Shown here piece after piece: positions 38,813 through 50,117 of a stretch of 64,000 bases of DNA. This stretch comes from Melampsora larici-populina 98AG31. Taxonomy: Eukaryota > Basidiomycota > Pucciniomycetes > Pucciniales > Melampsoraceae. A program made the translations under genes and the position numbers. Location: positions 580,296 to 644,295 of the forward strand of contig NW_006768771.1 of the NCBI RefSeq assembly GCF_000204055.1, written 5' to 3'. The notes under the pieces were generated by a model. That model saw only the letters and a program-made list of their open reading frames with translations, was not told where the DNA came from and ran no database searches. The number at the start of each line of letters is the position of its first letter. Positions within the stretch are counted from its first letter, which is position 1.

Positions 38813-41800
38813 TTCTTCATCACTTCTTTCAGTTGCCATCAATTTCCACATATACTTCCCATCCTCAAAATTGTCCTCGCTATGCTTCCATAAGTAAAAT
38901 GAAAGAGTTCAATGCGGATTGTAAAATCAACACAACCTAGAGCAAAAGGTTATACCTGGGCAGACAGGTTGAAGGGTGAGATCTAAGTGAACTCGACGTA
39001 GATAGATGGCGGAGATGATCACACTCCTACCTGCAAACAGTGCAGGTGGGAAACAAAAGAGAACTATTGTAGTCAAGTGAGCTAAGTCCAGTAGATTGAT
39101 AAAAAGTGAAACAAGAAATAAAAACACTTACTCTGAGTGTTCTCATTCCTAACGGTGAGGAACAATCTCAGAGCACAAGAGAGAGCAGATATATGTGGAC
39201 AAGCAAGAACAAGATTGAAACACTGAAAAACTCTGACAAGAATGTGACTTGACCAATTTGGACAACTAAACAAAGAAGCAGGAACATAACCACAATAAGA
39301 AATCCCAAAGTAGATAGTAATGAACAGACTCCTTATCCTAATCCGTACAGTGATACCTTTCCTTCAGACACACCATAGTGCTCTTGATTATTTGAGGTAA
39401 CCTATCCTTATTCTTCTTGAAACTGTAACTAGCCTTGTCTTAACATTCCTCTGAGTTATCACATAGGCAATTTGTGATGGACTTGAACATAGAAATCTTT
39501 GACCACAACATAAAGTTCATACACCTTTAATCCTGAAATAATTTGATGTGTATCAGAATCAACACAATAGAGCAGATTGATACCTGGACAGACAGGTGTA
39601 AGACACAAGCTCTATGATTAGACTCAAATAGGGATGAACACTTGGCAGAAAAACTAATGAAATCAGAAAGACATGTGAACTGGAGAGTGTCACAAGTTAG
39701 TGATGTAAATGAGCTAAGGCTATGAATCACATAGGAGTGATCTGAAGAGGAAAATGCACCTGTTGGAAGGTGGCACAAATCAAGATGTAAAGGGTTTGGG
39801 TAATTGATCAACACAAGCAACACACAGCAGATAGCTAGCTGAGAGAGAAAACAATGATGCAGACCTGGAGAGTATCACGAGTTTAGTGATGTAAATGCAC
39901 TAAGGCTCTGAATCACGTGGGATTGGTCTGAAGAGAAATATGCACCTGTTGAAAGGTGGCACAAATAAAGATGTAAAGTGTTTGAGTAAGGAAAACACCT
40001 GATATGCACAGAATTAATCTTTATATAGTGAATTATTCTCTAACCATAGGTTTTGCAGACATATAGGTTCAGCGTCTCTCATTTACCACATTGGGCATAC
40101 TGGTAACAAGTTAGCATCATGTAACAAAAGAACAAACAAACAAAATTAGGAGAGGAAATGACTCAAAGTGGATTGATAGGATGGTGACTAGCACTGCCAA
40201 CATAGATGCCTCAGGTTGAGAAATCCAAGGCATCATCAGAGGCAAATCCTTGGACAGACCTTGTCCAAGGTTTTTGTCCAAGGTGTTCTTATGCACTGAG
40301 AATTAACTAGGATCATAACCTCGGACAGCAGCTGTTCAAGGTTTGAAATCCAAGAATACCTCGGATTTTTTGATCCAAGGTAAATATGTTGATGGTGTAG
40401 TGTGTGACATAAGTTTCACTTGAATAAAACAACAACTGATAACTCTATTTACCTGGACAGACAGATGCAAGACAAAACCTCCGGGGTTATACTTGGATAG
40501 GGATGAACACTTGATGCAAAAATTCAATGCCTCACCTGCAAGAATACAGGAAGTAAAAAGAGCAGAAAGACTATGAGATCGTGATGAGGGCAGCCCAGGA
40601 AACAAAATGTAATTAAAATGATGTAAAAAACATACCCTTGAGCTATCAATTCCTAACAGTGAGGAAATGAAAAGAGAGCTTGGGAGAGGCTGAGTATATG
40701 TATGAAAGAAATTGAACACAAATTGCACACCCAAAATCTCACACAGGGGTAATGAAACATTCCTACAGATGAACACATACATGGAGCTATTCTCAAAGAG
40801 GAAAGACTGCATCACCAATTACCACACCTCCATCTCAAATTCCAAGCCTCTTCACCAAAAGATAAAGTGCTAATATGAATCATAAGTTTGATACCATATC
40901 AATCCCTTACACTACCTTCCAATCCTGATTTGTCACTCAACTGCATAGCACACGTAAGTATTTGAGCTCTTCAGCACAATTTACAAAACATTCTTCACAT
41001 GACATTGAAGGGCTTGGCAACAATCAGTGAATCACCACAACAAATTCCCATATACCAAAAGCTCACTACAGTACAGAAAAAGCATACCACAATGGCCTTC
41101 TGAGGGCCAGATTTTGCTCCATTGCAGTGAAATGTTGATAGGATCAAAATCAAACAATAAAATCCTAAATATACAGTGGTATTATGTCAAAAATTGATGA
41201 GAAAGTGAACCAAGAAAGAAAAAATAAAACCAAAAGAGAGTGATAGTAGTAAAAAACATACAAAACTACAAGATGAAGGGAGGAGAAAATATGGCAAAAA
41301 CCGAAACATTGCGGTGAGCAGGATCTCTCAAATAAGCAAAAAAACAAAACAAAAAATCTGTAGGCATGTTTTAGTCAAAGTTGTGTTTTTATTGGTTATG
41401 TTAAATGGTAAACAGTTATTTTATGATCAATTATACATTACCTTCATTAGGGAGTATCTCATACAAGATGCTGTAGATGATATGAACCCAAATCCAGGAC
41501 ACTTGTCCGTTTGATACAATCCGGACTGCGCAGGAGCAAATTTTGCTTTTAAGTTTTTTTTTCCTCTTGAACAAATTCAGTGCATGCAATATTTTTCAAT
41601 TGGTAAGCTGTAAAAAGTAGCATAAAAGTACAGCAAGTTGTCTGGATTGCTGTACTTTTACACATATATACAGTTTTATGAATTTGGGACACCTAAGAAG
41701 GTGTCCAGGATTTTTGAATTTTATGTTATATTTCACAGTGTTGGACAGCTTGTTGGACTATAAAATACTGTAAAAGTTTTGACTTGAAACACCCTATTAT

Positions 41801-42579
41801 CAAAATCATTCACAAATTCATTGTACAATTTAATACAGGTAGTAAGAAATCAAGAAAAAGTTGAAAAATCATTAAAATAGTAAAAATAGTAAGATTTGAT
41901 TAATGATATGGTATTGAATTTGGTATTGGTGAGAAAGCAAATTTAGTATTTATTCAAAACAATAAAACATGTTATGAAAGGAATGAAAGAATAAGCTTGA
42001 AATATTGAGAATTGGGGAAAAAGTAAAAAATATAGGTGCAATAAGTTGGAAAATGGGTTTTGGGTTACTTATAGTTGATTTGATGGTTCAAGAAGATCAA
42101 ACTATACAACAGGAGGCCTATATTAGTCAGCAAAATAATTGATAATGAGGATTGAGAAGGTATGGGTGAAATTATTCAAGAAAGAGGGAAATTTGATAGT
42201 GGTAAACAAGGGTACTATGGCTATTATTCATCTTTAAGTGTTAATTAGAGGGATATTAGGTTTTCCAAGAGTTTTAGATTTACTTTAGAGTTATTCTCAA
42301 GAAGAGGTTGATCTACAATGATGATATGATGGAAAGAGATTAGTAATTGGAGCAAAAGGGGGTGAAAATTGTTGGAATTGGAGGTTTTCAGCTAATTACA
42401 TATGTCAAAACTTGGTAGATCAGGGCAAGGAAGGGGTCAATTGATGAAGAATGTTTTACTTCATAATGTGGAGCCTTTTCAATAAATATTAATGGAGGAG
42501 TTGTGAAATATTCATAAGCAAACAAAGAGAATGGTGTGGATTTTGACTTTTGTGCTTAGATATCCATTTGATATCCAAT
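38813..42579. other. Degenerate repeat region
   Basis: It contains related segments repeated with divergence. ACCTGG(A/G)CAGACAG occurs near 38956, 39583 and 40451. ATTCCTAAC(G/A)GTGAGGAA occurs near 39145 and 40648. A 100-bp stretch at 39685-39790 is repeated at 39865-39975. The order suggests successive fragments of one decayed element or gene family. A perfect 14-bp stem occurs at 41623-41660. No intact coding region is visible. Confidence 0.5.
40225..40385. repeat. Foldback repeat related to the one at 54797
   Basis: CCTTGGACAGACCTTGTCCAAGG pairs with itself (40251-40274). The right arm, read on the minus strand, is CATATTTACCTTGGATC followed by AAAAAATCCGAGG. The 54.8-kb element has CATATTTGGCTTGGAGC followed by AAAAAATCCG at its end. 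They appear to be members of one short family. Confidence 0.5.
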
Positions 42580-43440
42580 TCATAACAAATCCAAAACATT
42601 CTCAAGTTTCTGGGGTGCACTGGCCTGCCAGCGGCTTGTGATTGGGGACTGTATATAGAGGTTCTGTTGGTATTTTGGTGTCCCCATGTTTCCATTGGGT
42701 AATGAAGTCCTTGCTTTTGTCATCTGGCAGATGTCACATGACTTCAGCATGAATTTGACTTCCTTGCTCATCCAGGGCCAAAAAAAACTAGTCGAAGGCT
42801 TGAGACGGTATTCAGGAGTCATAGGTGTTTATGTGCTTCATCAATAAGATTGATCTGCAAGCCTTCACCGTTGGGCATCAAGAGTCTTCCATCAATGAAG
42901 ATCAGCCCATTGACCACAGAACAGTCATTGCAAACAGTGGTGCAAAACTTATCAAATTTGTATCACATGTCAATGTTGAGATTCGCTCAAAAGACTGGTT
43001 TGTGACAATGCTAGCACAGCTATTGTCTTGACTCCCATTTTGACATCATCAGTGTCCTTCCTGGATAAGGTTTCAGCAACTGAGTCGTCCTTGCCTTGGA
43101 TGTACTGGAGCTCTAGATCAAAGTTGGCTAGTTGTTCAAGCCAACAAGTCTGACATCTGCTGAGTGATTGTTGTTTTGAAAGGTAAGTTAGTATAATGAT
43201 CACTCATCTCATTAAACTTCATGCCCAAAAGTCGCATCTGCCAATTCTGTAGTGCATGGTATGGATAACTGCCAGCAATTCCTGTTCATGCACAGGATAG
43301 TTGTGTTCATCTGTTGTCATTTGTCTGGATTCATACACTATTGGGCTTGCTCCTTTCCATTCCTTTCCTCAGAATAATGCTACTCCTAAGCCTGTACTGC
43401 TAGCATCAATTTGATAACATGCATCCACAGCAGACTTTTC
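42580..43440 (-). pseudogene. Ty3/gypsy retrotransposon relic (RNase H and integrase zinc finger)
   Basis: On the minus strand, 43440-42970 encodes a fragment of retroviral-type RNase H: YQIDASSTGLGVALF, then a stop, then GASPIVYESRQMT and NYPVHEQELLAVIHT. After a further break comes QTCWLEQLANFDLELQYIQG with VAETLSRK. Further on, 42822-42640 gives FFWPWMSKEV, then CDICQMTKA, the HHCC zinc-binding part of integrase. The order RNase H then integrase is Ty3/gypsy. Several stop codons and frame changes, and missing reverse transcriptase and LTRs, show a dead fragment. Confidence 0.8.
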
Positions 43441-43682
43441 AAAGGTTAAATTTGAAGGTGAAATTGTCAAAATTGATGAAATTTACAAAGTCTTTCACAG
43501 GTCCCAAAAACCAAAGCCTGCATAGGGACTTACATCAAATTTGATCTTCCTGGTGTGAGAGGTCAGGTGGTGGGCACAGCATGTTTGGTGTGTCGAAAGG
43601 CACACCTGCCCAGGCTCACCAGGCACACCAAAAATTTCTAGAACCAGGGGGTGGTGCACCCATACCCAATACTTGGATAATC

Positions 43683-44085
43683 TGAAGTGTATAGTTGGAG
43701 AAGTTAAGACTGTGTAAATGTCCAACCAATCTAAAAAAACCATTCCCAGCCGCAAAACTCATCACTTTGAGGAGCCAATGAGTGCTGCGGATCCCAGCCA
43801 ATCTGGACCATCTTCCTATTCCTTTTTTGAATGTTTCATCTCAAAATTGAACAGAAATGATACTGAAAGAAAAATAGAAAATGAACTCACTCCTAAGATT
43901 TTCATTGGTCAGGGGCCTAGAGCACAGTGCTGGAATGCCAAGAAGACTTTCACAAAAGGAATATGCAGATGGCCCAGATTGGCCCGGCTCCACACTGATC
44001 AGCTCCTCAAAGTGATGAGTGTGGCATCTGGGAATGGTTTTTAGATCAGTTGGACATTTATACAGTCTTGACTTCTCTAAATATA
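43683..44085. repeat. Inverted duplication of about 100 bp
   Basis: The reverse complement of 43683-43790 (GGCTCCTCAAAGTGATGAG, GGGAATGGTTTTTTTAGAT, TTGGACATTTACACAGTCTT) repeats at 43987-44085 (AGCTCCTCAAAGTGATGAG, GGGAATGGTTTTTAGATCAG, TTGGACATTTATACAGTCTT). The arms are about 200 bp apart. Confidence 0.75.
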
Positions 44086-44246
44086 GAAGGTCTTCTTGCG
44101 CCTACTCTTGCGCCAGAGGAAGCCTATTACATTGTCATTTTGGTCTGTGTAACTTCCAAGCTGGAAAAATTTCTACAGATGAGCCCCACTCAGAATATTT
44201 CTGTGATCAATTGCTCATCTGAGTCGCAGAACCCTTTATAAAGCTA

Positions 44247-44951
44247 ACTTAACTAAGTCCCTTCTCCTCGCAGGCGTCCTCCGGAGCCTGCGGAGGAGGG
44301 ACTTACGACTTATCAGGACTTTTCAGCCTGATTAGATCACCAAATTCCACTTTTTCATCATTTTGGAGCTGCATCCAACTTATCACATCGACCATCCACT
44401 CCTTGAGAAATTTAAATTGACCAAAAGATTCTCACACATCTTGTACACAGACTCACAAAAACCAACACATAGGTTAATAGGAAGTTCTTCCTCCTATCAG
44501 AAGAATAAGAAGTGTAACATTTCTTGAGCTCAATTGAACAACTGTGGAGGCCGTTGGAGCCAAGAGAGGCCAAAAACGTTTTGGACCACACAAAAAGAGA
44601 GAGAAGAGAGAGTCCAAAATTGGAGTTAACTCATATACAGTAATTTTGCAGCAAGAAATAAAAAAAATATAAATAAAAATCATCTTTTGAAAATAACTTG
44701 AGGTCCTTTGGACCATTGGCTTTGAAACCTCTTCAGAAGAATCTGAAGAGGCCAAAAGATGGGGAGGACTATGTTCTATAACTTGCCCAAAGGACTTTGA
44801 GGGATCATTTTGTGTAACACAGTGTAATAGAGGATCCAAGATAGCCCCTGCCAAATCCAAATCTAATCAGGCTGAAAAGTCCTGATATGTTGTAAGTCCC
44901 TCCTCCGCAGGCTCCGGAGGACGCCTGCGAGGAGGAGGGACTTAGTTAAGT
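44247..44951. mobile_element. Non-autonomous TIR element with the same end plan as the DUF6589 transposon
   Basis: Termini ACTTAACTAAGTCCCTTCTC and the inverse pair over about 95 bp. As in the 24810-31575 element, CTTAACTAAG is followed at once by a palindrome (GTCCCTTCTCC to GGAGGAGGGAC with GCAGGC/GCCTGC arms) and then TTACGACTTATCAGGAC. TA occurs at both outer borders (44245-44246 and 44952-44953). The 705-bp interior has no transposase. Confidence 0.75.
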
Positions 44952-44953
44952 TA

Positions 44954-45194
44954 CAGCCGTTGTAAGATCTATCACCAGATTTTTAGATATTGTGTTGCCG
45001 GATTTAATGTAGAGGTCAAAAACTTCAAAAAACCCTTTTGAGACTGATAACTCTACTGCCCATTGGTCAGATCTAGCACAAGAACAATTGAGTTACTCTC
45101 AAAGTGACATAAGTTTCGAGTTTTTGACTTCAAAAGTTAAATCTGGCGACGACACAACTTTTCAAAAATCTGCCAGTAGATCTTACAACGGCTG
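44954..45194. mobile_element. MITE with TA borders, CAGCCGTTGTAAGATC family
   Basis: TIRs start CAGCCGTTGTAAGATCTA and remain recognisable for about 75 bp (GAGGTCAAAAACTTC against GAAGTCAAAAACTC). It directly abuts the element ending at 44951. The 241-bp size, TA borders and absence of genes fit a Tc1/mariner-type MITE. A truncated relative is at 53160-53309. Confidence 0.75.
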
Positions 45195-45196
45195 TA

Positions 45197-46140
45197 GTTC
45201 ATAAAGTAGTTCTTGAACAAAAATGTTCTCTGATTGTTATCTCAAAGATGTGGTTATGCTGACTTGAAACAGCTTGTCTCACATCCCCATTTGTGTTTGA
45301 GCTTCATCACAGCCTTGATTGCTGTTCTCAAGAAGATTTTTTCATGTTTTTCATGTTTTTCACGTTTTTTTGCTCAAAAGGCGTACCCACACGCCCCCTG
45401 CTATTGGGGCGCGTCCCAGAAAAAGGATTCAGCGCTTGGGCGCGCCTCTCTCTGTCAAGTCTGAGCCCTGGTGGGCACCTGCTGGTGGATCGGATCTGCT
45501 CAATGGCTGCAGCCTGCGCATATACGGAACAGCCAGAATCTGGATTTTGAACCACAGCCTCACAGGAGCTCACAGGTATACCAATAAAACATCGATCCAG
45601 TGGATCGAAACTTGGACGAGATCCGCAGACCGCATTGGATTCCGCTGTCAGTAGCGGAAGTGCCGACTGTTCCCGAATCCCCTTCGTCTGCGGAAGGGTC
45701 AGATTGGACAATCCTGCCTTCCACACATCTCTTGGAAAGCGTATTTCTCGGCCATGCAATACTGGTGGCCAAACCACGCAGCTTGAAAGTGTTAAGTCAC
45801 GCAGGTTCAGGGGAGCGTTCAGCACTGTCTCTCGCTGGCAAGGAAAAAAATCCGTGCTGTCGCTCTCACGGATTTTCTAACTTCTTTGCATCATTCCAGG
45901 AGGATATCAGACTACGCAGAGAAACCAAGATTCAAGTACGACCAAAATACGTATGCAGGCACAGCAGCGACCTTTTTGATTGCCTTCGTTTGCACTCCTT
46001 CCATCCAGAGTCAGGAACTGGAACCCACACCCTCAGGCAACATCCCATCGGGGGGCAAAATTCAACCCTAATCACTGATCTCTGATTCAAGTCACACATA
46101 GGCATCTCGTCACCTCAAGCTGACACGTACAACCATTTCG
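45197..46140. other. Upstream region of the secreted-protein gene, possible unresolved coding
   Basis: This stretch is richer in GC and has longer open frames on both strands (45600-46085 plus, 45328-45825 minus). None shows a recognised domain. ATFLIAFVCTPSIQSQELEP (about 45965-46025 plus) resembles a signal peptide, but the frame ends soon and no splice join was evident. Confidence 0.35.
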
Positions 46141-49100
46141 ATGCAATTCTTCATCACTTCAACTATTCTGCTAACGTTCCTGGAATTAATCACCGCTGAA
46201 TTAATCACAGTCCTTCAACCGCACGAAAGCACAGTCAGAGGTCTTTCGGCTCAAACACGGGAGGTAAAACCTTCTCCGCCAATATCCGACAAGGCAAAAA
46301 TTCACCCGAAATCAAGAGCAAGAGAAAATGTAGTCATATTAGATGTTCAGACTCCTGAAACCCCCACAACTCCATGTGAACGTACCACATTTCGAGTCTC
46401 CAGAGAGGATATGACGGGCGGGTCTTCCAAGAGTTCAGAACGCAGAATTAAACCCACCAAAGCAAAAATCCCACAGAAATTTGAGGGGCAAGTGAAGAAA
46501 GGGACAAATAGTATGCCACCCAAGATAGGCCAAGTATCATTCCGAACCAGATGGTCGGGACTCATGGCCTCCATCGGCTCCACCAAGACCTTTATTGCAA
46601 AACAAGTAAGTGAATTTTGGACAAAAGTCAAAGAGTTCTTTGTAGGGAACGGAGTCAAGGAGTCTAGTGGTAAGTGAATGCACATCCTTGGTATATAGCA
46701 TTGAATAACCGAATTATTCCAACTTGAGATAAAATTTCAATCCCTTTTTGTCAACCTCGCTTCCATCAAACTACAGGTTTGTGACCATTGATTCCTTTCT
46801 CTCGAGTAATATGTCTGAAACAATCTGATAGACTGAACCATTGTTTTGTGTTACTTGAGGTAGGTCCCGAAATCAAATATGGTGAGTATTTTGTCTTTCT
46901 TCGAACTTCACCTCTTGACTGACGCCCCGATCATCCGATCATTTGACGAAACCTCTGTGTGATTCGACTAGCAAGTAAGACCCCCGAAGAACTCTCTAAG
47001 ATGGTTTGAGACGTGACTGACATTGTTTTTGACATGAACCAGATCCGAAGGAAAAAGAGGAGCGCGAGGCCATCGTCAAAGAACTAAAGGCGCTAACTCC
47101 CGAAGGGGAGGCGCCCAAAGATTGGCTCAAAGGACTAGATGATCGCCTCGCAAATCTACCAGATATCACCGCGCTTCCGGATGACTCTGATCAAGCAAAT
47201 GAGACACTTAATTTACTTCATGTCCTTCTTCCGATCCTTAGTAAACCAGAATTGACACAAAGACAAAGGAAAGTTATCTTAGACTGTATCAATCATCTCA
47301 CAAGATATAATGGATTAGGCAAAGACTGTGTGACTAGAGCCGCTAAGAGATATTCTGACGCCTTCAAAGCACTGGCTTTGTCCATTAGCTCTGTACGATC
47401 TGATGGGAGACCAAGCAATGCTGTTAAAGGATCTTTTGAAGCAGATTGGCTCTCTAGTAGGTGATTTTGATTCCTTTCTCTCAGTAACTTTGATTCTCGA
47501 AGTGGCTCTGATGATCTGCACGTTTTATACTTGACTACCGTCATACGATAACTTTGGATGATAGACTCAAGTGTTGCAGAGAGATATCACCGCATCTTAT
47601 TAGTCCGAGAACAGCCTGAGGACTTGCTCCCACGCGTAAAGAAGCTCGCGCGAGGTTTGGAAAAAGTTAAGGACGTCACGATATGGAACCACCCAGATGG
47701 AACACCGAGCGATTTGCAGATAATATTAAAGCAGGCCCTTGGACTCTTCAAGCAGCAATGGGACCATGATCAAAGACTCTACTTGGATGAGATAATCCAA
47801 TACATCAGCAGAGTCAACACAGAGGCCTTTGATACTCTGGTTACACGCTTAACGCAGGATGATGAATACGTAGACGCAATGCTATCCACCTGGGTTCAAG
47901 AGCACGGTGATGATATATTTGAGACTCTGCACGAGGGTTCCATCTACATCGATCTTCTGTCAGGTTTGCCTAATTTTATCCTGGCGTATTTTCTGTTTTA
48001 CGCTACTTATCAGAGGTATTCCTGTATTAGATGAACGGGCGGGTGCAACCTTGGATCGAAAGCTACTGGATTTAGTCATTCCATCAGATCGAGTCCTCCC
48101 AAGGATCAAAAGTCTGAAAGAGGATATCATCAGGTCTCAAACGATGAGGCATGACGATAACTCAGACCCGAGGCAACTACTCAGTCTGTCAAATCTTCTC
48201 CGAAGAGCGATATTTGGACTGATAGAATCTCAGAAAGAGCAACGTTTGGACATGGAATACGACCAATTATGCTATCTGAAGATGATTGCCTACCTCGAAA
48301 GACGGAGACCAGGATTGAAATACGAAATCTACCGATATCTTGACAGCGAACCAGATTTCTTACCAATTCTATCGCATTTCTTTGCTAACAAGTTAGACTA
48401 TGAAATGGATGACATGCAAGAATATTCGTGGTGTTCCAGGATCTTAAAGGGTAAGTGGTCAATTCATCTTGGACTTTTAATGATTTTCTCAATGTCATTT
48501 TTGTACCATCTGTCGTTCCAGAAACCCGTTATGAAGAATTGATCCTACGCCAAAAGTTAATCTCAAGAAATTGGACACCACACGAAAATCGGTCGCATCG
48601 CACATTGATATGGGTGAAGGAGCTTCCAAGAGATTGGTGGAAACCTCTTCACTCAGATCTTCAGACTAAGAAGATTCTCGACTCAGTATTGGATACTCTA
48701 AACGCTCCTCCAAGAAAATTCTCTGAAGATTCAGGAGTTAAGGAAGCTCTTGAAGTACTGTGGCATCTTTTACGATTCAAGCCAAGCTTGAGAGAAAATG
48801 TCTACACATCCATACACAAAGAATCAAACTTCTGGTTACGATATCAGCTTCGAAATCACGTGAGAGAGAAGCTTATCAAGCTGGAGGGTAAAGCAGTTGT
48901 CTTCGATTCCAAATCTGGAACTTCCATTGATCTCTTTCAATGGTTTTCAAAAAGTGAGAATTGAGACTTGTTTTGATGAAAACATTCCAATTTTTGATTA
49001 TCTTTGCATTTTGATTTCAGTCAAAATTTTGCAAGAAGATGAGCCAGAGCCCGAGTCATGGATTCAAAAGACTGGTTCACTCGCCGCCGTATGCGCAAAA

Positions 49101-49238
49101 ACATCTGCGAAGATTGGCTTTGCAGGCATTCAAAAGACTAGTTCACTCGCAGCCGCATGCGCGAAAGAAGCTGCAAAGATTCGCTTTGCAGGCATTCAAA
49201 AAGCCATTGAAGCTGTTACTAAAGTGTGCGGGGGTTGA
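46141..49238 (+). CDS. Large predicted secreted protein with C-terminal 22-residue repeats
   Basis: Exons: 46141-46669, 46864-46881 (an 18-bp micro-exon, GPEIKY), 47043-47456, 47565-47963, 48016-48450, 48522-48953 and 49021-49238. The start MQFFITSTILLTFLELITA is a classic signal peptide. A basic Ser/Thr/Lys-rich region of about 150 residues follows. Then comes a long helical region with many charged residues (LPRVKKLARGLEKV, LLSLSNLLRRAIFGLIES, LEVLWHLLRFKP) and no motif I can name. The C-terminus carries two 22-residue repeats starting IQKTGSLAAVCAK and IQKTSSLAAACAK, plus a partial third (IQKAIEAVTKVCGG), each with one Cys. The whole is about 680 residues, and no transmembrane segment was seen after the signal peptide. 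In a rust fungus this would be a candidate secreted effector or apoplastic protein. That is inference. Confidence 0.7.
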
Positions 49239-50117
49239 AAGTTTAGAAAACAAGTGTTTTCATCCTTTGGTAAATGTGGCAGTGTCTTTGTATGAAGGGA
49301 AGCTATGAAGGCGTCTATAAGTTTAATAATGATTGAGTCTGGAAGCATGTCTTCTCTCAACTTCTTCTCAGTTTGTTATCTCAAAAGCATCAGAGGGTAC
49401 TCTGTGTAGCAATATCAATAAGTAAGTAGAAAGAATAAACTCATTCGCATTGAATTTTAGAATATATCCTCAAACAGTTTAGTTTCTTGGGATAACAAAG
49501 CAATTGTGGAATAATCGTGTTCAGAGAAGAATTGATAGGAAAAACTGTGACCTTCACTCATTGTTTGCTCACTGAAGCCCATAGTAGTCTTTGACCCAGG
49601 CTGAACATATATCATATACCACAAGTAGATTATAGTTATATACCCAACATTCTACTCATGTATTTTTGCTAAAAAAATAATCACATTGCTATATCTCTTT
49701 TTCTCTCTCTTTGCATTTTGAAAAGACTTGCATGCACCAAATTCTGTGTCTATATCAATGAGCAGCTTCAGATGATACGTAGCTGAAACAAAATCAGAGT
49801 CTTTGTAACATTGGAGCGATAAAGTCTGGCATCGCCATTAATCTCTGGTGGCCAGATAGCAGAAGGCATCTGTTAATTTTTGTCAGGGCAGGACTCAGGT
49901 TGATTATCGCTTCAAGCTTGCAATCCACGCCTTTCAGCTTTAGGGAATTATCCTCATCCATAGAAAACAATACAAAAGAAGGACTTCATGACATACACTT
50001 TGAAGTGAAAGCCCAAGTGGGTCTTACCATTGAAACAAAAGGTATACTATGGTTTTCATCTAAATATGAACCCAAAACCCATTATCTTACAGTGACTTTG
50101 ACAATCTTTTTCTCCAT
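49239..50117. other. Intergenic between convergent genes
   Basis: This 3'-to-3' spacer separates the secreted protein (plus) and the aldehyde dehydrogenase (minus). It is AT-rich with no repeat or gene recognised. Confidence 0.55.

Noticed and set aside
38639..38851. EQRKRT or FLCSV repeat proteins
   Set aside because: Both are translations of an 18-bp minisatellite with no gene context.
45328..46085. Two overlapping long frames as genes
   Set aside because: They run antisense to each other, show no domain, and neither joins convincingly to flanking exons.
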